Origin: Archegozetes longisetosus | Lineage: Eukaryota > Arthropoda > Arachnida > Sarcoptiformes > Trhypochthoniidae | NCBI GenBank assembly: GCA_018873245.2 | Contig: JAEMBT020000002.1 | Coordinates: forward strand, 4,792,001 to 4,856,000 | Direction: 5' to 3' | DNA length: 64,000 bases | In this document: one piece after another, positions 11,246 through 21,870 of the stretch | Layout of the letters: each line of letters begins with the position of its first letter | How positions within the stretch are numbered: the stretch's first letter is position 1 | Position numbers and translations under genes: made by a program | The notes under the pieces: generated by a model | Told to the model about the DNA's origin: nothing | Seen by the model: the letters and a program-made list of their open reading frames with translations, nothing else | The model's database searches: none

Positions 11246-14200
11246 GTCTCCATTCTCGACTGGTGTAGAACCAATCACAAAGCAGAGAATCGTTTTATTA
11301 TCGTTAATATCGTCAATTTGCCTATATAAGTAGGTAAAGCTTCGCGCGCGACTCTTTCACTCCTTGTCCATAGAAGGAGAAGGCAGAAGGAGTTCTACCT
11401 TAGCAGAGGACTGAAGCAGAGTGAGGAGATATAGTGTATATTGCATAATATATATTATATAATGATAGAGATCATTAAATCCAACTTAATTTTTAGTTCG
11501 TCTCCAAATGAAACTTACAAGTATGAAACAAACTGAATCGATATGTTTTACGCTCTTTTAGACAAATAGAATGTCTAGAAATTGAAATTCATAGGCGTTC
11601 TTTAAGTTCGCTTAATTAAATTTCGACCAATTCTCTATATGTAAAACATACAAGTTTTAGAACAAACTGAAACAAAATTTTTTGTGCTCTTTTCGACAAG
11701 TAGCATATCTAAAAATGAAAATCCATTTTCTCTAAGTTGGGATCGGTTAAATTTATTTTAAAACTATTCATGCATAAGTGAGACATACAAATTTTGAAAC
11801 GAATCGAAAGAAAAATTCCGATTCGAAGATTGAACTAAATTTTGTCCGAAGATTCACAAGCGATAGTACCAATAATATCGAACGTATATGAATATTGTGC
11901 AATGTTCAGGATATTTTTTTAAATTGGTAACTTATTGTGATAACTGAAACATGAGAAATACTACTGTCGATATCGGTTTGTGCAGGAATAGTTAAAATTT
12001 GTTTAAAACGTCGACTGGAAAATAATTTATTTGATTCGTTTGAAGTAAAAATTTGTAGACCGCATTGAGACATAAGTTAAAAATAAATTAAAGATGCCGA
12101 CTGAATTGTCTAAGAATATTTGCTAGGCAAATCCCTAGAGAAGTGAAAATGTTTCCCTTCGACTTTTTCACAATTTATAAACCGCATAAAAGACGAATAA
12201 ATTTAAAACCTACAACCTCGATTAATGAAATTATATATATAATATTATATAAATATTGTAGAATATGCATGCCCTATGAACTGACGGCTGCCTAGGATTT
12301 ACCTTTTAAAGTTCGTAAAATTTCAATTTCCCTCGATCGAATTCGTTTCGAAACTTGTAAACTAAATAAAGAGGAAAATAAGTTTAAAATAATCTTGGTT
12401 CCTACAATCCTGGTTCATGAAATTATATATACATTACACATGAATACATAAATCTCTCCACGTCGCCCTTTCTCTCTCCTACAATGAACTGACGATAATA
12501 TAGACAGTCACCTAGTCAAGAGCTATCTCTTCAAACTCATAAAGTTTCACTCGAAAAAAAAATTTCTCTCGATCGAATTTGTTTCAAAACTTGCAAACCA
12601 CATAAAGAGACGAATAGGTTCAAGATAAAATTGGATTCTATAAACCCATTCATTATATATATTATATATTACGCAATATATATTATATCTCTTCACTCCG
12701 CGTCGGCCTTCTGCTAAGGTAGAACTCCTTCTACCTTCTCCTTTTATGGACAACGAGTGAAAGAGTCGCGCGCGAAGCTATACCTGCTTATATAGGCAGT
12801 TTGACGATATTAACGCTAAGACGATAGTTTGGTAATAGAACGATTCTCTGCTTCGTGATTGGTTCTAAGTCAGTTGAGAATAAAGACTAATCGATATTAT
12901 CGTTATCTTGCGCATATCGGTATCGTTAACTTGTGTACGTTAATATCCTTGTATATAATAATATCGTTAATTTTGGAGGATAATTTCGTCAAATCGCCTA
13001 TATAATTAGGTATAGCTTCGCGCGCGACTCTCACTCTAGACTGCAAGAGTATATTTTACGATAATATCGTTAGTGCCACAATAATTAAAGAAATATTTCT
13101 AACATGAAAAAGAATTTTCTCTCTGCTCTGTCTGTAAAATTTTGCAGCTACAAGCATTGTTCTTTTTGTCGGCATATCTAAAATATTCTTTTGAAGAACT
13201 TTCTCCTATTAATTTTGTAAACTACATGAAGCGTCGAGTCAATCTGCACTCGACAAACTGCTCTAGAGGAGCATAAAAGATTTCCTTTAAATCCAATTCG
13301 TTTCACAAATTATAAATTACACACAGATGCGAATAAGTTTAATCAAACTACTTGGTTTCTACAATCCCGGATCATGAAATTATATATATGTATGTAATTA
13401 TATTGTACAATATGCAATATAGAAGAATACATACATCTCTCCGCGTTGGCCTTTATCTGTTTCTCTCTCTACGACTATGATCTAGCGATAGTATAGGCAG
13501 TCACTTAGCACAGAGTTATGTTCTACAAACTCATGAAATTTCAGACTCGAAAAAAATATTTCCTTCGAACGAATTTGTTTTAAAACTTGCAAAACACATA
13601 ACGAGGGAAATACGTTTAAGATAAATATGGTTTCTACAATCCTGGAATATGAAATTATATATATGTAATCATGATATATATATAATTATGTATATATTAT
13701 TATATAATATATAATATAAATATTGTACAATATGCATTACACATTAATACATAAATCTCTCCGCGTCGCCCTTTCTCTCTCCTACAACGAACTGACGGCA
13801 GTATAGACAGTCACTTAGCTCAGAGTTATCTTTTTCAAACTCAAATTTTCACTCGAATAAAATATTTCCCTAGATCGAATTTATTTCAAAACTTTTGGGC
13901 TACATAAAGACGCGAATAGGTACGATATAAAATTGGCTTCTATGATCCCCTTTGTTATATATATATATATATATATTGTATATAGTATACATGATTTATT
14001 ACACAAAATATATATCTCTCTTCACTCCGCGTCAGTCCTCTGCTAAGGTAGAACTCCTTCTACCTTCTCCTTTTATGGACAAGGAGTGAAAGAGTCGCGC
14101 GCGAAGCTATACCTACTTATATAGGCAGTTTGACGATATTAACGTGACCATGTGAACGTTAATATCGTTATAGTCTCTGCTTTGTGATTGGTTTATTTTC

Positions 14201-14480
14201 TTCAGTAGAGAATAGAGACGGATCGATATTACCGTTAATTTGTTAACCTAAGTATCGTTAATTCTTGCGCGTTAGTATCGTTCATTTGTGTACGTTAACA
14301 TCGTAGTGCACGTTAATATCGTCGTGTACGTTAACATCGTCGTATACGTTAATATCGTCAAACTGCCTATATAAGCAGGTATAGCTTCGCGCGCGACTCT
14401 CACTCCTTGTCCATAGAAGGAGAAGGTAGAATGAGTTCTACCTTAGCAGAAGACAGACGCGGAGTAAAGAGATATAATGT
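11246..14480. repeat. nested inverted repeats and satellite-like units inside the Merlin element
   Basis: A unit of up to about 200 bp, running from ACCAATCAC(A/G)AAGCAGAGAA through TATAGCTTCGCGCGCGACTC to AGTTCTACCTTAGCAGA, occurs forward at 11246..11440, reversed at 12685..12890, forward but partial near 12985..13050, reversed at 14020..14225 and forward at 14335..14480. Between them a 230-270 bp motif (TCGATCGAATTTGTTTCAAA, then a run near CCTGGTTCATGAAATTATAT) recurs at least six times. The word CGTTAATATCGT is iterated, most densely at 14255..14370. The layout suggests tandem or nested foldback MITEs that inserted or amplified inside the host element. Open frames here (for example minus 12547..12753) are by-products. 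Confidence 0.7.
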
Positions 14481-15558
14481 GTATGGCATAATATATATTA
14501 TATAATATATAAAATAATATATCGTACACTGAAATCATAGAAGCCAATTATGTTTTCATTCATTTCTTCATGGAGTCTACAAGTTTTAAATTCGATCGAC
14601 GGAAACCAGAATTCATTCAATCCAGTCGGTCTTCAATACGACCTCCAAATTTTGACGAAAAAAGAATTATTTCCTAGCTTGAAATCTATTATGCCTTCCT
14701 ACTCTATGCCTTAGTATCGAACGTACCGACAATTGTAAATATACACTGTATCAGTCTGTATAATAAATTCCTTATTTTATAATTTCGTTATAACTTGATC
14801 CAATGATCCTGGCTAGTGTTTCTGTTACAGAACTAGTCTTAAAATCGTGATCAGTTTTATGACTTGGTGTTTCAGCTTTAACTGAATAAAAAATTTTAAA
14901 GCAATAGAAATAGTATTAGATATAATCACATATTTACTATTATGTGTGCTTAAGATTAACCTTTTAAAAGTCTCCAAAGACTATAAAAGCTCTTTTCATA
15001 TCGGGAAAAATCGTCACATGTGTTAACTTCGCCTTGCGAAAATTCGCCAAGTACCTTTGATATAAGTAATATCGCACACTGTTTTGCAAAATTGGCTTTT
15101 AGTGATTTCGTTTGTTTTTTTAATCTAAAACTTTCTGCACGTTTATTGGCCACATGCGTTAGAAAATAATATTTCTCAGTCCTATTACTACGTAGTAAAC
15201 TTTTAATACGTGCACAACTTATGATTTTAACATTTTTACTGTGTATTTTTTAATTTCAGCTTGTCGTGATTGTCGTACATAAAAAGAATGATTTATTGCC
15301 TCAGATTTTGTGCTCAATATGTCTAACATTCCGAGTGCAACGTGTTTATTTCATTGTTATTGTAATAAGAGAATCGAAACTATGTTGTAGCGAAAATGAT
15401 GAGACTTAGGAGTCAGGAGCGGCGACAGGGCGCCCTCTCAGACAAGGAGTTTCTAGATTCCTTCTATAATGAGCTAACAGTTTCCAATTTTAAGGATAAA
15501 ATCAAAACAGACTCACGCGCTTAGATATTGTCAATTATCAGGCATTTTACCTACCTGA
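14481..15558. other. Merlin interior upstream of the transposase
   Basis: Mostly AT-rich. A minus-strand open frame at 14956..15153 (65 residues, starting ANKRAESFRLKKQ) and a plus-strand frame from ATG 15396 to TAG 15522 (42 residues, with ALSDKEFLDSFYNEL) are unrecognised. The second lies just before the transposase and could be its first exon, but I could not find a splice that joins the frames cleanly. Confidence 0.4.
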
Positions 15559-16473
15559 GCGACTCCTCCTCCGTATTGTCCCAAACATCCTGACGTCGTT
15601 ATGAAAATTGTAAATGAACAAAAAAGGAATAAATTGGGTTTCAGATATGTTTGTAGTTTGAAGCCTGCATGCAATATAAAAACAGAGCCCACGAAAAATA
15701 CATGGTTTTATGACGCGCTCATTAGTCTTCGAGACGGTCTCCATATTATCGTATGCTTTGTAGCAGGGCTTAAGCATAGACAGGCAGTCGTAGAGGTTAA
15801 AGTCGATAAGGAAACAATTACCAATTGGTACGGCTATTTACGCGAGGTTCAGGAAATTATAATGTCTCAGCGTAGGCAAATAGGGGGAGTATACGAGGAC
15901 GAAAACGGCGAAATTGTGGCGCACTTTGTAGAAGTCGACGAGACTCAGATTTGTAACCGCAAGTATAACAGAGGAAGACTTTACAATACTGAGACACAAA
16001 GACTCTGGGTAGTGGGCGGAGTGTGCAGGCTTACTCGCCAGGCTTTTATGGTTAGAGTTCCGAACAGAAGAACGAACGTGATTGATTATTTAGTAGATTC
16101 GAGGATAGCGTTAGGGAGTATTTTAGTGACGGATGCGGCTCGAGTTTATGAAAATATACACACTAGACTAGGAATCGAACATGAATCAGTGAACCATAGC
16201 GTAAATTTTGTTAGCCCCACGAACAGGTATATCAATACAAACATGATAGAATCTCGTTGGGCCGCAGTCAAACAAAAAGTAAAATCATACAAGAACGCGA
16301 ACTTTGTCGAAGCGTGCATTTCTCAACATTTGTATGAATTTGAAAACTTTTACCCCTTGAAAGAAAAGTTTAGTTATGGGAAAAGGTTTGAAAAATTAGT
16401 TAGCGACATAGTAAGAGTTTATGTAGGTCCTGATCGTAATAAGGTACCACTAGAATTGGTAGTCGACGATTGA
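15559..16473 (+). CDS. Merlin/IS1016-type DDE transposase
   Basis: This is the transposase of the surrounding element. Taking ATG 15601 as residue 1, the catalytic triad is Asp113 (FVEVDETQI), Asp178 (ILVTDAARVY) and Glu217 (NMIESRW), with VNHSVNFVSP between the last two. The frame is open upstream of that ATG to 15559 and reads YCPKHPDVVMKI, then FRYVCSLKPACN: the Cys/His zinc ribbon expected at the start of Merlin transposases. The true start is therefore upstream of 15601, and a TGA at 15556 means a spliced first exon or a lost start. The rest is uninterrupted to TGA at 16471. G+C is higher than in the neighbouring DNA. The frame could still be active. Confidence 0.88.
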   Translation, partial: ATPPPYCPKHPDVVMKIVNEQKRNKLGFRYVCSLKPACNIKTEPTKNTWFYDALISLRDGLHIIVCFVAGLKHRQAVVEVKVDKETITNWYGYLREVQEIIMSQRRQIGGVYEDENGEIVAHFVEVDETQICNRKYNRGRLYNTETQRLWVVGGVCRLTRQAFMVRVPNRRTNVIDYLVDSRIALGSILVTDAARVYENIHTRLGIEHESVNHSVNFVSPTNRYINTNMIESRWAAVKQKVKSYKNANFVEACISQHLYEFENFYPLKEKFSYGKRFEKLVSDIVRVYVGPDRNKVPLELVVDD

Positions 16474-17052
16474 GATAAATTATTGCGCTAGTTATTGTGT
16501 TCATTGAAAAAATATCTCTTGATCGTTCGTCTAAATCGCACTCGTTTTCAGACGCCTCTATTAGCCAATTGGCGCATTGGTTCAAAAAGTTCCCAAGAAC
16601 TACTCGAGATAACGGAGGCGCCAAAATACTTGACGTTCTACAACGCGGCGTGCCACTTCCGTCGGAAGTGGCTCGTTTCGTAAGTCGACGAGTGTGATAC
16701 ATCACTGGATTCAGTTCATAGAGCTGAATCCAGTGATGTATCACACTCGGGGACGGGAGACTGCTATATACCTTAGACCCATTAGCCCAGATTCACCCGA
16801 CATTATTTATTAATATTTATAGAAAACTCAATGAAAACCTAAATTTTATAAGAGCCATTAGATTCACATTAAATTTATTCTGTTTTAAAATTAACAATGA
16901 GTTTAAATTTCATAAAATATTTTCGCAAATTCATACAAATTGTATCCAATTGTGAAAACAATGGGAAATTTTTTGACTATAAATCCGAATGATCTATGCT
17001 TGGAATATCCCAAGCAGAATGTAGTTCTATCTAAGATGAATAGAAAATTCAG

Positions 17053-17873
17053 CAGTGGGTTTCACAAAACGATCTGAGCTAAAGATCGGTCTTAACTCCA
17101 AAATCTTAAAATAAAACGTGATCTTAAGTCAATCTTAAGACTGTTTTGTTTCATAAAACAAAATAATCATAACTTAAATCTTAAAAATTGATAAAATTTT
17201 AAGACAAGTGAAGACTAGTCTTAAGTAATATTTAAATCGGAAAATGTCTAATATTTTATGGTTATTGTATGAGTGAAAGTAATCAAAACTTAAAGAAAGA
17301 ACGGATATTAAATACTGTTTGAAAACTATTGTTTTGATAAGTATTTCATACAGTATTTAAAGTATTGGATAAAACCCTTAGACTCAATTATTGACTTTTT
17401 TTCATTGTATGCATCGACCAGTACTTTGATCTCTTCTGCAGTAAAATTAGATCTCCTTTTAGTCGTAAATTTTGCTTTACCGTCCATTAATTTCGATAAA
17501 ATCACTTAATTCACGATTCAATTAATGACTAATTATTTATTCTATTATTTACGATTATTTCAGTTGCTCATACATTATAGTCAACCAAAACATAAATTTT
17601 TACACTTTTAAGTGAAGTTTGTTAAAAACAATTGACTTGTTATTAACTGAACTTATTTATAATTAAATAAAATACAATCTAAAGCTTATTAAAGCAAAAA
17701 ATTACAACATTCGGTGTCTTGTCAGAAATGCAATCTTAAATCTGTTTCGATCTTAAGATCGCTTACTGAATTTAAGATTTGTCTTAACCTTTTTATGAAA
17801 GAGAAAAATCTTAACCCTAAGACCGATCCGATCTTAAAAATTCGAAGATCTGATTCCTTTGTGAAACGAACTG
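17053..17873 (-). mobile_element. Harbinger-like TIR element inserted in the TMEM79-like pseudogene, 821 bp
   Basis: The ends are CAGTGGGTTTCACAAA and, read inward from the right, CAGTTCGTTTCACAAA. The flanks carry CAG at 17050..17052 and 17874..17876. The intact gene copies have a single CTG at the matching site (minus sense GCTCTGAATTTT), so the empty site is known and supports a 3-bp duplication. The outer parts iterate ATCTTAAG-like words. The minus-strand frame 17487..17326 starts MDGKAKFTTKRRSNFTAEEI, resembling the Myb/SANT-like protein of PIF/Harbinger elements. A 3-bp duplication also fits Harbinger, although CAG/CTG is not the usual TWA target. Confidence 0.75.
17326..17487 (-). pseudogene. 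Myb/SANT-like N-terminal fragment within the Harbinger-like element
   Basis: There are 53 codons from ATG 17487 to TAG 17326. They contain RRSNFTAEEIKVLVDAYNEK and then KSIIESKG, which fits the first helices of the Myb_DNA-bind_5 type domain. In complete PIF/Harbinger elements this protein partners the nuclease. The frame stops after the first helices, so this is a truncated fragment in a non-autonomous element. Confidence 0.55.
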
Positions 17874-18463
17874 CAGAGTTGGAATCACATTAAGGATAGT
17901 GTCTGCGTCTAAATGTGTGATTAGTATAAGTTGAGAAACGGATGACAATAGAAAATGTTCGACATTATTCGTCAAGTTATTTGGGCCGCTTGTACAACTC
18001 TCTCGTAACCGTACACTGGATTCATTGCTGGGGAGTCGGCTCTTTTGTATATAACAAAATATACACACATTAAAATCCAGGTGATTCCAGATGTCAAGTA
18101 CTGTAAAACGTATTTAACTCTTGACGGAAAATTACTCAAATTTTGCGCTGAAGCTTTGCTGAATTTCCTGAAATCTATTGCTTTATTGAAGAAATGATAA
18201 GTGAATGCAGAAATAAGATGACAACTACTAGTGGAAGTGCAGAATGTTTTATGTAGTTCCTCATCAATTGTCGCTCTTCTTTACTAAGTTTGCTATAACT
18301 TGTAACTAAGTTCACCAAAAATATTTTCAATATATCCTTCACTCGATTTTTCAATCAATTTCAAAGTATCCAAATCTTAATCATTTAGAAAACCGAGGCC
18401 TCAGTAAAATATTTCTTATTATTTGCAAACATATTTCTTAGCAGTGATAAAATCATTTTGAAG

Positions 18464-18511
18464 ATATGCTTCCACAAATTCTTATGGGGAAAAATTTTTT
18501 AAATTTATTAC
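18464..18511 (+). repeat. start of a direct repeat also found at 23466..23615 (interrupted copy 18464..19222)
   Basis: ATATGCTTCCACAAATTCTT and what follows recur at 23466. Here the repeat is cut by a hAT MITE at 18512..19110 and resumes at 19111..19222 (CGAGACAAGTTTGCTTTTTA onward). The two copies bracket the hAT transposase relic and the exonuclease-like gene. Confidence 0.8.
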
Positions 18512-19110
18512 TAGTGCTCCGCACGAGTCGAGTTCGAGTCGAAGCAGATTTGAATTCGACTCGTAAAAATCGAGTCGAGTCTATTCAAATCGTGAATCGA
18601 TTTGATTTGGACTCGCGTCGAGTCTACCCGAAGACTCGAATCAATTAGAATTATATAAGCAAAAGACATTGAAATTTGCAAGTATTTCAACTAAGTCATC
18701 GAACGGTGTAGAGTGGACCCCCTTTTAAACAAAAATGGCCGCTTTCTAGATAGTTTCTGAATGTTGCAAGGTTGTAGATTTTAAAAAGTTCTAGAATGCT
18801 CTAATGAGTTCTAGACTATTCCATAAGTTTCTAGAATGTTCTAGAAAACTCTAGAATATTCCATAGGTTTCTAAAATACTTTACAGGTTTTAATAATGCT
18901 CTAGAAAGTTCCATAATGTTGAAATTATGGAACATCTCTACAGCTCAAAATGAATTTAAATCCCTCAAATCGGCCTGAGCCATACCCTGTCTTGGGCTCG
19001 ACTCGGATCGACTCAACTGCGTTTGAGTCAAATCTTCTAGAGATTTGAAACCGAAAGTTTGAATCGATTTGACAAATCGCTCAAATCGACTTGACTCGTG
19101 CAGAGCACTA
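18512..19110. mobile_element. hAT-type MITE, 599 bp, filled with GACTCGA words
   Basis: The left end is TAGTGCTCCGCACGAGTC and the right end, read inward, TAGTGCTCTGCACGAGTC. The target duplication is TTTATTAC (18504..18511) and GTTATTAC (19111..19118). The repeat copy at 23466..23615 shows the flank without the element. Both outer arms iterate ACTCGA/TCGAGT words (CGAGTCGAGTTCGAGTCG at the left). The middle has iterated GTTCTAGAA-like words (18770..18920). There is no coding capacity. Confidence 0.88.
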
Positions 19111-19596
19111 GTTATTACTTTAGTAACGAGACAAGTTTGCTTTTTATATTGAGTCAGAAATTAAATACTGATGAGCAAATAAGAAAAGAGAATCATTTGA
19201 GCAGTAGTCATTTAACTGTTAATAAGGATTGAGCATTGCCCTGTGCCCTCTGACGTGGGCCGCAACGACAGCGACGATTACGCCTAAAATTCGGGCATTT
19301 AAATTTGGGCGCCAAACGCCTCACATTTTGAATTATTCATTTATATCTTGAAAACTAATGAACCATTTAGAAAGTGGCTTACTTATTTAAATATTTATCA
19401 GACAATAAGCGTTTAAAACATTAAGAATAAATTTAACAATTAAATGTTATATTTATTTTTATCTAAAAACCCAACAATAGGCGCCCTTTAACTGTTTGCA
19501 GTCATAGCGACATCCTGGAGCCATTGTTATTATTCGCAGATATATGCGGTCTTTAATATTAATTGGGGTTAAAAATTTTCTTTTAAAGTTTCGAAA

Positions 19597-21695
19597 ATGT
19601 CAGATCCTATTTGGCTGCATTGGACACATGTTTCTGGTATTGGAAAATATACACGAGTCAAATGCAATTATTGTAAATCAAACAATCAGATAAAACATGC
19701 CCCAAAATGCAAGAGGCATACCATGAATTGTTCCAAAGCTTCAATGATTGTAAGAAAACAATTCAAGGAAATAGTAATGGAAAGGAAGAGAAGACTGTTA
19801 ATGAAAGAGTCAACAGAATCAGATGCGTGCGTACCTCTTGAAGGAGCGTCACAACCATTTGATACTAACAGTCTAACAGATTATGACATATTAATTGAGG
19901 AAATCAGGCCCTCATCTCAAATGTCAATACAGTCCTCATCTATCGATAGCTATATCAACCGGATAAGCAAAACAAAGAACGAGCAGTTAACTGAATTGTT
20001 GGTAAATGCTGTTATCAACGATGGTATACCTTTCAGTTTTATTAGAAACTCCTTCTTGCTGAAGTTTTTCGAGGAAATGCAAACCGGATTCAAACCTCCG
20101 ACTTATTATCAATTAAGAACTTCAATCTTAGAAGCGCGTGACAAAAAAGCTCGACAAGAAATTGTTAAAATAGTCAAAGAATGTGAAAGTGTAATGATAG
20201 CAATCGATGGCTGGGAAAATATCCGCCATTTAGCAGTTCTCTATATAATGGTATGCATTCCTGAGAGTATCTTCTATAAGAGCACTGAAATAGGAGGCGA
20301 ATCGGTCGATAATATTCTCCTTCAAAGAGAAATAGAAAAGGTTATGACAATCATTGGACACAATAAAGTTGCAGCAATTGTTTCAGATAATGGTTCGCCT
20401 ATGATACTAGCTCAAGAACTACAGAAAAAATATCCACATATTATTGGCGTGAGATGTGTTGCTCATGTACTTAATCTTCTCATAGAAGATCTGTGCAGAA
20501 TCAATACTATTCATGCTTTCATAGATAATGCTAAGGAAATTGTCAAAGACAACAGGATCTAAAACTAAAAGAGGTATTTACAACGAAGCGTGGGATAGAT
20601 ATATTGAAATCGAGAAACTGAAAGGTAGGAAAGTAACAAAAGCTTCGTTGTGTTTACCAACAGCAACCCGTTGGTATAGTATCAAAAATATGTTGATTGT
20701 GCTCGAAACCTTTGTTGGAAAGAATGGCATTGGATGAGGAGTTGAGCACAAATGCAGAACAATGCATTAGATCCAACAATTTCTGGAATGGGTTACATTA
20801 TGTCTCAGACTTGTTGAAGCCTGTAGTGGATGGTGAGTGATGGAACTGACGACTAGAATAGTGTACGGTCTCATATTTATGCTTCAATAGTGACTTAACT
20901 ATTTTAGGAATTGCTAAAGTTGAGTCAGAAAATTCAGTAATTTCTGATGTGATTCTTGCATATAAAGAAATTGAGAACATTTTCACTTTTCGGCAATTGT
21001 CGGGTTCGATTCTGAATGAAGACTAACAAAGGAAAGGTCAATCAATATATGAGAACAGATGTAGAGGAAAGTTTGTTAATCAGTATCACTATCTGACTTA
21101 TTATTTGGATCCAAGATATACAGACAGAAAAATCATTGAATCAGATGAGAACTTGGCGAAAAAAGTTTATGAATGTTTGCTGAATCACGCACTTGCTATT
21201 AGATGTATTACTAGTCGAAATGATATAACTCAATTAGCAGACAACGTGAATGACTTTAGAAACTCTAAACATTTATATGGAATTAATTTATTTTCTGGCA
21301 TAAACCCTTTAAGCTATTGGAAAAATCTCAAGATGTTCACCTCAACATCTAGGTTAGCAATAATTGGCTCAAGACTGTTGTCTATTCCGGCCTCATCTTC
21401 AGGAGTTGAACGAAGTTTCTCAACTCAAAAAAGTGTTCATACATGTGAGAGAAACAAGCTCACAGATGAAATAATTGATAAAATAATGAGAATTCAATGG
21501 ACTCTCAATCAACTGCTCAAAAAAGAGAGGGAAATCAAGAAGCAGATTGAAGAATCAACAGAAGAGCAAGAAATAGAATGTGATTTCAACATAGACAACA
21601 TTATTTATTTGGACACGCCTTTTAATGAAGAAGAGGCATTAGAGAGAGAATTAGGACTTTCATCAGACTATGAAATCGATGCTTCATTTCAATAA
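19597..21695 (+). pseudogene. hAT transposase (BED finger + DDE + hATC), decayed
   Basis: This encodes a hAT-superfamily transposase. The N-terminus is a BED-type zinc finger (WLHWTHVSGIGKYTRVKCNY, CKSNN, then H..C). The core includes ECESVMIAIDGWENIRH (first Asp region) and GVRCVAHVLNLLIEDL. The C-terminal hATC dimerisation domain reads NPLSYWKNL, then LSIPASSSGVERSFSTQKS. Breaks: a frame change at about 20540..20560, another at about 20722 (before MALDEELSTNAEQC), and an in-frame TAA near 21024 between GSILNED and YENRCRGKFVNQYHYLTYY. A real intron remains, with GTGAGT after VVD near 20832 and TTTTAG before IAKVESEN near 20916. The reading frame ends at 21695. Element ends were not found. 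It could once have moved the hAT MITEs nearby. Confidence 0.82.
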
Positions 21696-21870
21696 ACTTT
21701 GACGTTTAACTCAGTTCATTATAAGCGACCGTATCGCTATTGTACATCTGCTCCTTAAATCATACTTTAATATTTAAATAAATGTTTGAAAATATTTTAT
21801 TACAATATAAAAGAATTAAAATTTTCTGTGATTTCAAATTTTTTTAATACAATAAATGACTTCTTTACAT

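Larger units (their letters stand above)
10847..16798. mobile_element. Merlin (IS1016-type) transposon, 5.95 kb, with 8-bp target duplication
   Basis: Inverted ends start GGGTGAATCCGGGCTAATGG at the left and, read inward, GGGTGAATCTGGGCTAATGG at the right. Both continue TCTAAGG, and similarity reaches about 85 bp, including GTGATACATCA and a GAATTCAG/GGATTCAG word. Identical 8-bp target duplications GACATTAT lie at 10839..10846 and 16799..16806. GGG termini, 8-bp duplications and a Merlin transposase (15559..16473) agree with this superfamily. Just inside the right end, 16693..16747 is a near-perfect hairpin (GTGTGATACATCACTGGATT and its complement). The element is much longer than the 1-3 kb usual for Merlin because of the repeat block at 11246..14480. 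Confidence 0.85.
16903..18310 (-). pseudogene. TMEM79-like (MAPEG-type) gene, third copy, dead and split by a transposon
   Basis: On the minus strand this matches the intact genes at 30358..30951 and 61428..62021 along their whole length. The start codon is GTG instead of ATG (near 18310). It continues with KLSKEERQLM, then SAQNLSNFPSRVKYVLQYL and ITWILMCVYFVIYKR. A 1-bp loss in an A run near 17985 shifts the frame before NNLTNNVEHFLLSSVSQ. A transposon (17053..17873) then splits the codons after NVIP. The tail FLGYS-like, FPIVFTIGYNLYEF and FYEI resumes at 17049 and ends with TAA at 16903. Three independent lesions make it a pseudogene. Confidence 0.88.

Noticed and set aside
12547-12753. 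Minus-strand open frame inside the Merlin element
   Set aside because: Lies in the inverted-repeat array; composition follows the repeat.
16400-16744. Open frames antisense to and just after the Merlin transposase (also 16495..16697 plus)
   Set aside because: The antisense frame shadows the transposase and runs into the terminal hairpin; the plus frames cover the terminal region and have no domain.
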